A stretch of 64,000 nucleotides of DNA from Hyphomicrobiales bacterium. Its GTDB lineage: Bacteria; Pseudomonadota; Alphaproteobacteria; Rhizobiales; OSC116. The DNA lies in contig NVUH01000013.1 in assembly GCA_002401855.1 (NCBI GenBank), positions 1-64,000 on the forward strand, given 5' to 3'. The notes under the pieces are model-generated. The model saw nothing but the letters and a program-made list of their open reading frames with translations, was not told the origin of the DNA and made no database searches. The position numbers and the translations under genes were made by a program. Shown piece after piece: positions 17,952-25,406 of the stretch. The number at the start of each line of letters is the position of its first letter. Within the stretch, counting starts at the first letter, position 1.

Positions 17952-18284
17952 TTAGCAATCGCAGGCGATGGCCTCGATGATGGGGGTGCAGATTTCGGGG
18001 GTGCCGCCGCAGCAATCTTCCATTAGAAATGAAAGCAGGCCGCGTAGGGCTTCGAAATTGGCGTAATAGCGGATGGCGCGGCCTTGGCGTTGGTTTTTGA
18101 CTAAGTTGGCATTGAGTAAAATGCTTAAATTGGCCGACATGGTGTTTTGTTTGACGTTTAGGATTTTGCCAATTTCGCCTGAGAGTTTTCCATCGGCGCC
18201 TGATTTGATGAGCAGGCGGAAAATATCTAGCCGTGTTTGTTGGCTGAGGGCGGCGAAGGCGGTGGTGGTGTTTGAAATATCCAT
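17952..18284 (-). CDS. arsR: ArsR-family metalloregulator (arsenic-type)
   Basis: 110 residues, a winged-helix ArsR/SmtB repressor: LSQQTRLDIFRLLI at the N-terminus and the HTH around residues 36-60 (NVKQNTMSANLSIL). The classical CxC metal site of helix 3 is absent; instead cysteines cluster at the C-terminus (C91, C92, C99, C108, C110, in CCGG..EIC and CDC), the arrangement of rhizobial and related arsenic repressors. It is co-transcribed with the aquaporin and its start codon lies inside a perfect inverted repeat that is probably its own operator. Confidence 0.9.
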   Translation of the reverse strand: MDISNTTTAFAALSQQTRLDIFRLLIKSGADGKLSGEIGKILNVKQNTMSANLSILLNANLVKNQRQGRAIRYYANFEALRGLLSFLMEDCCGGTPEICTPIIEAIACDC

Positions 18285-18308
18285 ATATCATGAATATTTG
18301 ATATATGG
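18281..18308. promoter_or_regulatory. ArsR operator candidate
   Basis: Perfect 10-bp inverted repeat CCATATATCA-N8-TGATATATGG overlapping the arsR start codon (18282-18284). Position and symmetry fit an autoregulatory ArsR-family site that would block transcription and translation start. Confidence 0.7.
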
Positions 18309-18335
18309 ATGAGAGTCAATGAAAATTTTGTGAAT

Positions 18336-19142
18336 TTATTCTAGGGCTTTGATGTAACGTTTGACGGCTTGTTGCACCAATTGATCGGCATTGGGCATGA
18401 CATTTTCTTTGAATGCGCCATAGAGGCGGTCGAATTTGTAGGGGGCGATTATTTTGCCTATATGTGCCACTTTGCGGGCGGGCAAGGGGATGACATTGGG
18501 AAAACTATACATGAAGCTGATGGAATTTATGCGTTTTTGGGGGCAGATGGTGTCGTTGGCGAATAATATGCCTTGACCATCGGATGCGCCTGCCCAATGC
18601 ATGACGCTGCTGCCGTTAAAATGTCCGCCGCATTTGATTAATGTGACATCATCTTCTAGGCGTAGTTCATCGCCTTCCCAGAATAGAATATTGTCTGATG
18701 CTTCTTGCACCCAAGGGCGGTCGTTTATATGGATGTAGATGGGGATGTTGTCGAAAGCTTGGCTCCAATCTACTACATTGGAATAGAAATGTGGGTGTGA
18801 AATGGCGATGGCTTTAAGGCCACCTTTGGCCTTTATGTCCTCGATGAGTTGATCGTTGATGAGGGGCATGCAATCCCATAAATAATTGCCGTTTTGGGTT
18901 TGAATGAAATGTGGGTCTTGGCCGATGCCGACAAGATGTGGGGTGATGGACAGGCGGTAGACATTGTCTTCTACCTTATGCCAGATGGTGTCGTGCTGGT
19001 TTTTATGTTGGGCGAGTTCGACCCATTTTTGGCCTTCGGCACGGACATATTGGCGGTCATCTTCGCAGATTAAGCAACGGGCTGGTGGGTTTTGGGCGGG
19101 GCTGTGCTGTACGCCGCAGACTTTGCAGGTAAATTTTGGCAT
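18336..19142 (-). CDS. Rubredoxin-like zinc ribbon fused to an MBL-fold hydrolase
   Basis: 268 residues. The N-terminus has two CxxC pairs (C6/C9, C23/C26), a rubredoxin-like metal knuckle, followed by a metallo-beta-lactamase fold (about 50-260). The metal-binding motif reads SHPHFYS instead of THxHxDH: the two first histidines remain, the Asp and third His do not. A second histidine lies in CGGHFNGSS. From memory this SHPHxYS subgroup is a recognised family of uncertain activity. It sits 12 bp downstream of the 47-codon gene, in the peroxide-stress cluster. RBS AAAGGAA. Confidence 0.85.
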   Translation of the reverse strand: MPKFTCKVCGVQHSPAQNPPARCLICEDDRQYVRAEGQKWVELAQHKNQHDTIWHKVEDNVYRLSITPHLVGIGQDPHFIQTQNGNYLWDCMPLINDQLIEDIKAKGGLKAIAISHPHFYSNVVDWSQAFDNIPIYIHINDRPWVQEASDNILFWEGDELRLEDDVTLIKCGGHFNGSSVMHWAGASDGQGILFANDTICPQKRINSISFMYSFPNVIPLPARKVAHIGKIIAPYKFDRLYGAFKENVMPNADQLVQQAVKRYIKALE

Positions 19143-19154
19143 TGGGAAATTCCT

Positions 19155-19298
19155 TTAAATATTGGAGAAAGACATGTGGCGCGAAAGTTCGAGATATTGC
19201 GGCATATGATATTGTGATTGTTCGATATGCAGCAGGTATTCACGACGGGTTATTTGCCTGTCGGGGAGGGAGGTGAATAATCTGATTATTTTTGCCAT
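19155..19298 (-). CDS. Small conserved-looking protein of 47 residues, function unknown
   Basis: An ATG preceded by GGAGAAAG at good distance opens 48 codons: MAKIIRLFTSLP near the start, a RRREY-like ITRREYLLHIEQ segment in the middle, ending ELSRHMSFSNI. The product is basic with amphipathic helices and no obvious membrane segment. It lies between ahpC (38 bp upstream) and the MBL gene (12 bp downstream), same strand, so the three look like one transcription unit. I do not recognise the family. The RBS and tight spacing are the main evidence that it is real. Confidence 0.65.
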   Translation of the reverse strand: MAKIIRLFTSLPDRQITRREYLLHIEQSQYHMPQYLELSRHMSFSNI

Positions 19299-19335
19299 TG
19301 TCTTTCTCCTTATGTCTTTCTCCGTTATTTAAGGT

Positions 19336-19893
19336 CTATGCGGTGGCTGGGTTTATGACATCGTCGCCTTTATTCCAGTTACAGGCGCATAGCTCGTCGG
19401 TTTGTAGGGCGTCTAATACACGCAATACTTCATCGGGATTGCGGCCTACATTGCCGTCATTAATCATCACAAAGCGGATGATGCCGTTGGGGTCGACGAT
19501 ATAGGTGGCGCGTTGTGCGACGCCGTCATCGCCTAGAATGCCGAGGGCGGAGGTTAGTTCGCGTTTGACATCGGCCAGCATGGGGAATGGGAGATCACGC
19601 AGCTCGGCTTGGTGTTTGCGCCATGCCCAGTGGACGTGTTCGCTATCGACGCTTCCGGTTAGTATTTGGGTGTCGCGCAGGGCGAAATCTTCGTTTAGAT
19701 CGCCAAAAGCGGCGATTTCTGTGGGGCAGACGAAGGTGAAATCTTTGGGGTAAAAGAAGATGACCTGCCATTTGCCCGCGTAAGTTTTGTCGCTGATGTC
19801 GATGAAGACATTGTCGATGTTAATGTCATCTAGCGGCAATGCTGCCACTGCTGTTACATTATATTCTGGGAATTTTTGACCTAATCCTAACAT
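19336..19893 (-). CDS. ahpC: AhpC-type peroxiredoxin
   Basis: 185 residues, a two-cysteine peroxiredoxin that reduces hydrogen peroxide and organic hydroperoxides. The peroxidatic cysteine is in FTFVCPTE (C56); the resolving site at the C-terminus reads ELCACNW (C169/C171), like AhpC of actinobacteria and some alphaproteobacteria. The start is the ATG at 19893 with GGAG upstream; the longer open frame would overlap dps. No ahpF or ahpD follows, so the reductant may be thioredoxin/TrxB. It is adjacent to dps and oxyR, hence probably OxyR-regulated. Confidence 0.94.
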   Translation of the reverse strand: MLGLGQKFPEYNVTAVAALPLDDINIDNVFIDISDKTYAGKWQVIFFYPKDFTFVCPTEIAAFGDLNEDFALRDTQILTGSVDSEHVHWAWRKHQAELRDLPFPMLADVKRELTSALGILGDDGVAQRATYIVDPNGIIRFVMINDGNVGRNPDEVLRVLDALQTDELCACNWNKGDDVINPATA

Positions 19894-19919
19894 ATTTTTC
19901 TCCTGTGTTTTGTTAGCTA

Positions 19920-20369
19920 TTATTTGTTGAGGCTGTTGAGCATCCACAAAGTTTTTTCGTGAATTTGAAGGCGAGCAAGGCACACATCTGATGTGACTTC
20001 ATCATTGTTTTGTTGCGCGATGGTGAGGGCCTGGTTTAGGCTGCTGATGAGAGTTTCGTGGCCTGTGACCAAGTTGGTAATCATATCTTTGGCGGTGGGC
20101 ACAGTATCATCTTGCTCAATTTGACTGGCTTTGATTATTTTTGCGTGATTGAGCGGGGCATAGGCGCCGAGGGCGCGGATGCGTTCGGCAATCTCGTCTA
20201 TCGCGGCCCACATTTCGGTATAATGCTCTTCGAACATGGTGTGCAAGGTGTGGAAGTGCATGCCTTCGACATTCCAATGATAGCTGTGGGTTTTGAAATA
20301 GAGGCTGTAGGTGTTGGCCAATATGTTGTTGAGCTGTTGAACCACGATGTCTTGATTATTATGGGGCAT
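19920..20369 (-). CDS. dps: Dps-family ferritin-like protein
   Basis: 149 residues, a four-helix ferritin-like mini-ferritin forming dodecamers that oxidise and store iron and protect DNA. The ferroxidase signature is visible: KTHSYHWNVEG (helix A, H and W conserved) and the HYTEMWAAIDEIAERIRALG segment (helix B). The N-terminus is short and not strongly basic, so DNA binding is uncertain. RBS GGAG. Starts the dps-ahpC-small gene-MBL run and is divergent from oxyR. Confidence 0.93.
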   Translation of the reverse strand: MPHNNQDIVVQQLNNILANTYSLYFKTHSYHWNVEGMHFHTLHTMFEEHYTEMWAAIDEIAERIRALGAYAPLNHAKIIKASQIEQDDTVPTAKDMITNLVTGHETLISSLNQALTIAQQNNDEVTSDVCLARLQIHEKTLWMLNSLNK

Positions 20370-20415
20370 ATTTTTCTCCTGTTATTTGTTGTTTAGATAT
20401 TAGGATATTTAGTTT

Positions 20416-20463
20416 GATAAATAAAATATATTGATTTTATTATTATGATATATTATATTTATC
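20416..20463. promoter_or_regulatory. Long inverted repeat between dps and oxyR, candidate OxyR site
   Basis: GATAAATAAAATATA (20416-20430) is matched 14 of 15 by the reverse complement of 20449-20463, with 18 bp between. It fills most of the divergent intergenic region and ends 4 bp before the oxyR ATG. A long AT-rich dyad fits the extended tetrameric OxyR footprint. AT-richness raises the chance of accidental symmetry. Confidence 0.45.
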
Positions 20464-20466
20464 GAT

Positions 20467-21333
20467 ATGAACTTACGTGATTTAGAATATTTAGTGGCGG
20501 TGGCGCAGTTTAGGCATTTTGGCAAGGCGGCGGCGCATTGTAATGTGAGCCAACCTGCGTTGAGCATTCAGCTTAAGAAACTTGAGCAGGAGTTGGGCGT
20601 TGCCTTGTTTGAGCGCAATAATAAGCGGGTGTTGATTACGCCGATGGGCGTAAAGATTACCATGCGGGCGCGGATGATTTTGCAGCAGGCGGCGGATTTA
20701 AAGCAATTTGCGGCGGGAGCTAGTGATGTATTTGGAGGTGAGTTGAAGTTGGGGGCTTTTCCGACTTTGGCGCCTTATTATTTGCCGCAAATTGTGCCGA
20801 AGATTATGCAAGAATTGCCTGATATTAAGTTATTATTGGTTGAAGATAAGACTGATATATTGGTTGAGAAGTTACAAAAGGGTGAGATTGATTGTGCGTT
20901 TATGGCTTTGCCTGTTGAGGCGGAGAATTTGGATTACCAGCATTTATTTGATGATGAATTTTATTTGGCGGTAGCGGCTAGCCATGAGTGGGCGGGGCGG
21001 GATGAAATTGCGGTTGATGAGTTGCAAGATAAGAGCTTATTATTGCTTGAAGAGGGGCATTGCATGCGGCAAAATGCTCTAGATGTTTGCAGTTTGCATG
21101 GGGCGCGGGAAACTCAGGAATTTAGAGCTACTAGCCTTGAGACTTTACGCCAAATGGTTGGCATTGGGGCTGGCATTACATTAATGCCGAAGATTGCGAT
21201 GCAAGCGAATGATGGTTTGAAATATATAAGATTTAGCGGCGCAGCACCTGTGCGGCGCATTGCATTGGTGTGGCGTAAAACCACGCATAAGCGCGAATTG
21301 TTTGAAAAATTGATTGAAATTTTTAAGGCTTGA
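20467..21333 (+). CDS. oxyR: Hydrogen peroxide-sensing LysR regulator OxyR
   Basis: 288 residues: N-terminal HTH (MNLRDLEYLVAVAQFRHFGKAA) and regulatory domain. The two redox cysteines that form the activating disulfide fall at C199 (LEEGHCMR) and C208 (LDVCSL), the same positions and spacing as in E. coli OxyR. Together with the divergent dps and ahpC genes this makes a coherent peroxide-response regulon. Start codon ATG, weak RBS, close behind the inverted repeat. Confidence 0.94.
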   Translation: MNLRDLEYLVAVAQFRHFGKAAAHCNVSQPALSIQLKKLEQELGVALFERNNKRVLITPMGVKITMRARMILQQAADLKQFAAGASDVFGGELKLGAFPTLAPYYLPQIVPKIMQELPDIKLLLVEDKTDILVEKLQKGEIDCAFMALPVEAENLDYQHLFDDEFYLAVAASHEWAGRDEIAVDELQDKSLLLLEEGHCMRQNALDVCSLHGARETQEFRATSLETLRQMVGIGAGITLMPKIAMQANDGLKYIRFSGAAPVRRIALVWRKTTHKRELFEKLIEIFKA

Positions 21334-21360
21334 TATTGCGGTTATGGCGCACTGATTGGC

Positions 21361-22002
21361 TTAAGTGGAAACGCCTAAACCAACGCCGAGTATGATGAAA
21401 ATGCTGGCCGATAGGCTTGGGAAAAATTTACCATTGACTGACTTTGCAACACGGCTTTTCATGCGGATGAGCAGATAGGCATAGCCTGTATGGATGCTGA
21501 TGACAATGGCGGCAATGCTGAGATACATGACTGAGAATTGTGACAATATTGAATATTCTGCCGTTACAAATTGCGGCAGGAAGGCTGAAAGGAATATCAC
21601 GGTTTTGGGGTTGCTGGCTGAGACTAAGATGGCTTCGGCAAATCTCTTATGTGCTGGTGGAACGGTGATTTTTGTGATTTGTGCGTCAGGCACTTGAATG
21701 TCGGTTTTATGGCTGGTGTAGATTTTATATGCGGCTTTGAGACCTAGATATATAAGATAGGCTGCGCCGATATATTTCAACTAAATATAGGCGGGAGAAC
21801 CAACTGTGAGCAAGCTGCCGACGCCAAAACCGATGGCAATGATGATGGCTAGTTGAGTGAGTAGATTGCCTGCTATGGTGATGAAAATACTGCGGAAACC
21901 GTATTTAGCGGCATGACCCAAAACGATGAGCACATTTGGCCCTGGTGAAAAGGTAATGCCGATATAAGCCACGCAAAATATAAACCAGAGCGATAAATCC
22001 AT
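21361..22002 (-). pseudogene. LysE-family exporter gene interrupted by one in-frame TAG
   Basis: A 214-codon frame reads as a complete LysE/RhtB-type amino-acid exporter: ITFSPGPNVLIVLGHAAKYG near the start, LKYIGAAYLIYLGLKAA in the middle, VSASNPKTVIFLSAFLPQF later, and a hydrophobic end. It is broken only by a TAG at 21781-21783, after residue 73 (...SPAYI). Both halves keep family motifs and hydrophobic periodicity, so the stop is recent, a sequencing error, or read through. The plus-strand neighbour at 28895-29509 is a complete member of the same superfamily. Confidence 0.8.
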
Positions 22003-22052
22003 TTTATTCTTCCCTTATATAATGGGAAGGAGTATGGCGTATTTTATTGATG

Positions 22053-22961
22053 TTAGCTATCGAATATTTTGCCTTGTGCGAGTAGCCAGTGGTAGAATTT
22101 TTGGGCGATGGGGTTGTAGTCGGCATATTTGGATTGGATGAGGTAGAAGCCATATTCTGTGGTTTGCCAGCCGCCGAAGATATTGACGAGGCGGTTTTGG
22201 GCGAGCAAATCTTTGACATAGGCATGATGGGCGAGATATACGCCTTGGCCGTTTAAGGCGGCGGCGATGTTTAGATTACCATCTGAGAAGGCTTGGAAAT
22301 TAAGCTCGTCTATTTCGGGTTGGGTGAAGCCTTTGGTGGTTAGCCAGTTGCCCCAAGTGTTTTCGTAATGGTTTTCCATACCCATGCTTCTGAATAAGGT
22401 GTGGTTTTTTAGGTCTTGAAAATTGGTGATTTTGGCGGCGATTTCGGGGGTGGCGACGGGGGTGACTATGTCATTTAGGAATTTTGTGCTGGGGTATTTT
22501 TTGTAATCGCCAAAGCCGAAACGGATGCCTATGTCGATATTGTCATTTTCTAAATTTTGCAGCTTTGAATTGGTGATGATTTCGATTTGTACATTGGGGT
22601 GTTGCTCATTGAAAAGCGGCAGGCGTGGCAAGAGCCAATAGGTGGCGAATGAGGCGAAGGTGGTGACGCGCAGAACTTGTTGTTTGTTGGGGGTTTTTAG
22701 TTTTTCTGTCGCGTTGTGGATTTGGTGGAAGGCATCATTTATTTGGTTGAAGTAATTTTGACCAACGGGGGTGATGTTGATGACGTTGGCTTGGCGGTTA
22801 AAAAGGGTGATCTCTAGATGAGTTTCGAGTTTGTTGATTTGTTGGCTGACGGCTGATGGGGATACCCCCAGCTCATTTGCAGCGGCAGCGATGTTGCCCA
22901 ACCTTGCGGTTGATTCAAACGCACGCAGGCTGTTTAATGGGGGGAGATGGATGAATTTCAT
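22053..22961 (-). CDS. LysR-family regulator, GcvA-like
   Basis: 302 residues. The N-terminus (LPPLNSLRAFESTARLGNIAAAANELGVSPSAVSQQI) is the signature of the GcvA/AmpR-type subgroup; the ligand-binding domain follows (about 92-295). Neighbouring candidate targets are the broken LysE gene (same strand, downstream) and the divergent EamA transporter. Effector unknown. Confidence 0.88.
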   Translation of the reverse strand: MKFIHLPPLNSLRAFESTARLGNIAAAANELGVSPSAVSQQINKLETHLEITLFNRQANVINITPVGQNYFNQINDAFHQIHNATEKLKTPNKQQVLRVTTFASFATYWLLPRLPLFNEQHPNVQIEIITNSKLQNLENDNIDIGIRFGFGDYKKYPSTKFLNDIVTPVATPEIAAKITNFQDLKNHTLFRSMGMENHYENTWGNWLTTKGFTQPEIDELNFQAFSDGNLNIAAALNGQGVYLAHHAYVKDLLAQNRLVNIFGGWQTTEYGFYLIQSKYADYNPIAQKFYHWLLAQGKIFDS

Positions 22962-23059
22962 GTGATCACCATTAGTTAATCTAATGGTATTTTATATTTT
23001 CTAAATTTATTTGGCCAGTGTTTTTTTGTAGCTTGTTCAAAATAACTGAAGGGGTTGTT

Positions 23060-23953
23060 ATGAAAAATATTGGATTGAATAATGGCGTGGTCGAAATGAC
23101 TGTGGCTATGGTGCTTTCGGGCTTTATTGGTTTGTTTGTATTTGAAAGCGGGCAAGACCCGTTTACTGTGGTGTTTTATAGATGTGTGTTGGGGGCAGGG
23201 TTCTTAGGGCTTTATTGTTGGTGGCGGGGGGTGCTGACTAGAGAGATATTATTGAGTAAGTCGATGCTTTATGTGTTGGCGGGCGGTGCGGCGCTGATTA
23301 CAAATTGGATATTTTTGTTTTCGTCATTTAATTATGCGTCTATCTCGATCAGCACTGTGACTTATCATTTTCAGCCGTTTTTTTTGCTGTTGTTGAATGC
23401 TATTTTGTTTAAGCAGAAAATTCAATTGGGTAAGGCTGTGTGGTTGTTGGTGGCGTTTGCGGGGTTGTTGTTGATCATTGAGTTGGATCTTGAACAGATT
23501 AGTTTTTCTAATGATGAGTTTTTGGGCATGTTGATGGCCTTGGCGGTGGGGTTTTTATATGCGGTGGCGACATTGGTGGTGAAGCAGGTGAAGCATTTAA
23601 AATCTGAATTGGTAGCTTTTGTGCAGATTAGTTTGGGCGTGCTGTTTTTGTGGCCGTTGGTGGATTTTGGGCATTTGAGCATTTCTGGTTATCAATGGTT
23701 GAATATTTTGGCATTGGGGTTTTTGAATACATTTGTGATGTATATTATTATGTATCGGGCGTTTGCTAAGCTAGATGTATCGATTATTTCGGTTTTGGTG
23801 TTTATTTATCCTGTGGTGGCGATTTTGGTGGATTATGTGTTCTATGGGCAGAATCTATCTGGTGTGCAAATTTTTGGGATTGTTTTGGTATTGGTGGCGG
23901 CGTTGATGGTTAATATTGGTGGTAAGATATTCACAAGGAGTGCCAAAGCTTAG
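23060..23953 (+). CDS. EamA/DMT-family transporter
   Basis: About 297 residues with ten predicted membrane helices in two EamA repeats; the first repeat contains FYRCVLGAGFLGLY and the second YRAFAKLDVSIISVLVFIYPVVAILVDY, typical of small-molecule exporters (drug/metabolite transporters). ATG 23060 is chosen over the GTG 42 bp upstream because GAAGGGG precedes it. The substrate is not deducible. It is divergent from the GcvA-like regulator, which may control it. Confidence 0.87.
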   Translation: MKNIGLNNGVVEMTVAMVLSGFIGLFVFESGQDPFTVVFYRCVLGAGFLGLYCWWRGVLTREILLSKSMLYVLAGGAALITNWIFLFSSFNYASISISTVTYHFQPFFLLLLNAILFKQKIQLGKAVWLLVAFAGLLLIIELDLEQISFSNDEFLGMLMALAVGFLYAVATLVVKQVKHLKSELVAFVQISLGVLFLWPLVDFGHLSISGYQWLNILALGFLNTFVMYIIMYRAFAKLDVSIISVLVFIYPVVAILVDYVFYGQNLSGVQIFGIVLVLVAALMVNIGGKIFTRSAKA

Positions 23954-24017
23954 AAAGGTTGTAGCCACAGATAACCGACTCGGTGTAAGCATTGAGAGAA
24001 ATTTTTACGGGGTGTCT

Positions 24018-24602
24018 GTGGCGAAATTATATTTCAGTTTTAGTGCAATGAATGCGGGGAAATCGACCAGCTTATTACAAGCGGCGTATAATTATGTTGA
24101 GCGTGGGATGAAGGTTGAGCTTTATACTGCGGCGTTTGATGACCGGGCGGGGGTTGGCAATATAGCCTCGCGCATTGGGTTGGATAGCAAAGCTAAAACT
24201 TATGATGCTGAGACAGACCTTTATGTTGATACAAAAGCTGGGCAGGCTATTGAAGCGATTGATTGTATTTTGGTTGATGAGGCGCAGTTTTTGAGTGAAG
24301 CTCAGGTGTGGCAGTTGGCAAAAGTGGCTGATGAATTGCGGATTCCGGTGATGTGTTATGGTTTGCGGACGGATTTTCAGGGGAAATTGTTTCCTGGGTC
24401 GGCGGTTTTATTGGCGATTGCTGATAATTTGCGTGAGATTAAGACGATTTGTTGGTGTGGGCGTAAAGCCTCTATGGTGTTGCGGTTGGATGCTGATGGG
24501 GTGCCGATTGTTGAAGGTGATCAGGTGGTGATTGGGGGTGAGGATTCATATGTGTCTGTTTGCCGCCGTCACTGGAGTGAAAAGAAACCTACGGGGGAAT
24601 GA
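24018..24602 (+). CDS. tdk: Thymidine kinase
   Basis: About 194 residues, a type II (TK1-like) thymidine kinase for salvage of thymidine to dTMP. P-loop SAMNAGKST near the N-terminus, DEAQFL (Walker B-like; catalytic Glu region), and a C-terminal zinc lasso with CWCGRKA and VCRRHW. A GTG at 24018 gives VAKLYFSFSAMNAGKS, matching family starts; the open frame extends upstream to 23916 without homology and overlaps the EamA gene. Stop overlaps the next gene start by 4 bp. Confidence 0.93.
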   Translation: MAKLYFSFSAMNAGKSTSLLQAAYNYVERGMKVELYTAAFDDRAGVGNIASRIGLDSKAKTYDAETDLYVDTKAGQAIEAIDCILVDEAQFLSEAQVWQLAKVADELRIPVMCYGLRTDFQGKLFPGSAVLLAIADNLREIKTICWCGRKASMVLRLDADGVPIVEGDQVVIGGEDSYVSVCRRHWSEKKPTGE

Positions 24603-24985
24603 ATATGACGAAGAAACTAATTAGCACGGGCTCGCCGATGGAAAAGCAGGCGGGTTATAGCCGTGCGGTGGCGCAGGGTGATTGGGTGTTTGTATCGGGT
24701 ACGACAGGGTTTAATTATGAGAATATGATTATGCCTGAAAGTTTGGCTGAGCAGATACATAATTGTTTTAAGACGATTAATGAGACTTTAGCGAAAGCTG
24801 ATGCAACACTTGCCGATGTGGTGCGGGTGAATTATGTGGCGACAAAGCAAGAATATGTTGAAGAATGTTTTGAGATTTTTGGGCAATATTTTGGTGATAT
24901 TCGACCTGCGGCGATGTTGATTATTGCTGACTTGGCTTTTGATAATATGAAGATTGAAATTGAAGTGACGGCGTTTAAGGGCTAG
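24599..24985 (+). CDS. RidA/YjgF/UK114-family protein
   Basis: 128 residues, the usual RidA size. Members hydrolyse reactive enamine/imine intermediates or act on related small molecules. Motifs: GYSRAVAQGDWVFVSGTTG near the start, the TLADVVRVNYV segment, and IRPAAMLIIADLAFDNMKIEIEVTAFKG at the end. The archetypal RidA arginine is in DIRPA; the subgroup is uncertain, so deaminase activity is only probable. Start overlaps the tdk stop (ATGA); a second ATG two codons on is also possible. Confidence 0.88.
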   Translation: MNMTKKLISTGSPMEKQAGYSRAVAQGDWVFVSGTTGFNYENMIMPESLAEQIHNCFKTINETLAKADATLADVVRVNYVATKQEYVEECFEIFGQYFGDIRPAAMLIIADLAFDNMKIEIEVTAFKG

Positions 24986-25244
24986 TCGATTTTACTAAAT
25001 TGTTTAAATAGGCTTGGCGCATGCAATTGCCGCAGGGGCGGTAGCCGCGGGCGATTGCATCTTGCTTGGATTTAAAGAATACGCGGTTTTTGCGTTTCAT
25101 GCGTTTGCCAGATTTGCATTTCAGAGTGCCGTATATTTTTAGATTTTTATTGCCGCCTATGGTGATGGCTTGGCTTTGTATGAGATCGGCTATTTGTTGG
25201 TCGGTGAAATAGGCGTGGTGATAGGTTTTAGCTGGTTGCGTCAT
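24975..25244 (-). CDS. Stand-alone Ada-type metal-binding domain protein
   Basis: 89 residues matching the N-terminal metal-binding domain of Ada: GGNKNLKIYGTLKCKSGKRMKRKNRVFF followed by ARGYRPCGNCM. In Ada four cysteines bind zinc and one accepts methyl groups from phosphotriesters. Here three are visible (C43 and the CGNC pair); the fourth ligand of the first pair is not a cysteine, as in other short members I recall. DNA-methyl transfer is therefore unproven. AGGAG lies about 9 nt upstream of the ATG, within the preceding gene remnant. Converges with the RidA gene (11-bp overlap). Confidence 0.78.
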   Translation of the reverse strand: MTQPAKTYHHAYFTDQQIADLIQSQAITIGGNKNLKIYGTLKCKSGKRMKRKNRVFFKSKQDAIARGYRPCGNCMRQAYLNNLVKSTSP

Positions 25245-25395
25245 GGAAAATAACTCCTAGCATATATGCTGTGATGAGCTGCTCACATTGTGAATAATTT
25301 AACATATTTGGTACAATCGCATAACCGTTTTTGTGGAGGTGGTCGGCGATGGTTTTCCAATTTAATTGGTCTATTTTTTGTGTGAGCAGGTTCAT
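25228..25395 (-). pseudogene. N-terminal remnant of a 2OG-Fe(II) oxygenase
   Basis: A 55-codon frame begins ATG at 25395: MNLLTQKIDQLNWKTIADH, then HKNGYAIVPNMLNYSQCEQLI, which is the usual N-terminal pattern of a bacterial 2OG-Fe(II) oxygenase family (LDW..I...L...GYA..P.LL....C..L). The frame ends inside the start of the Ada-domain gene (overlap 25228-25244), before any iron-binding HxD motif. So the catalytic part has been deleted. In several bacteria genes of this oxygenase family sit next to Ada-type genes, which supports a deletion within an alkylation-repair pair; that history is inferred. Confidence 0.6.
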
Positions 25396-25406
25396 TTTGG
25401 TTTTTC

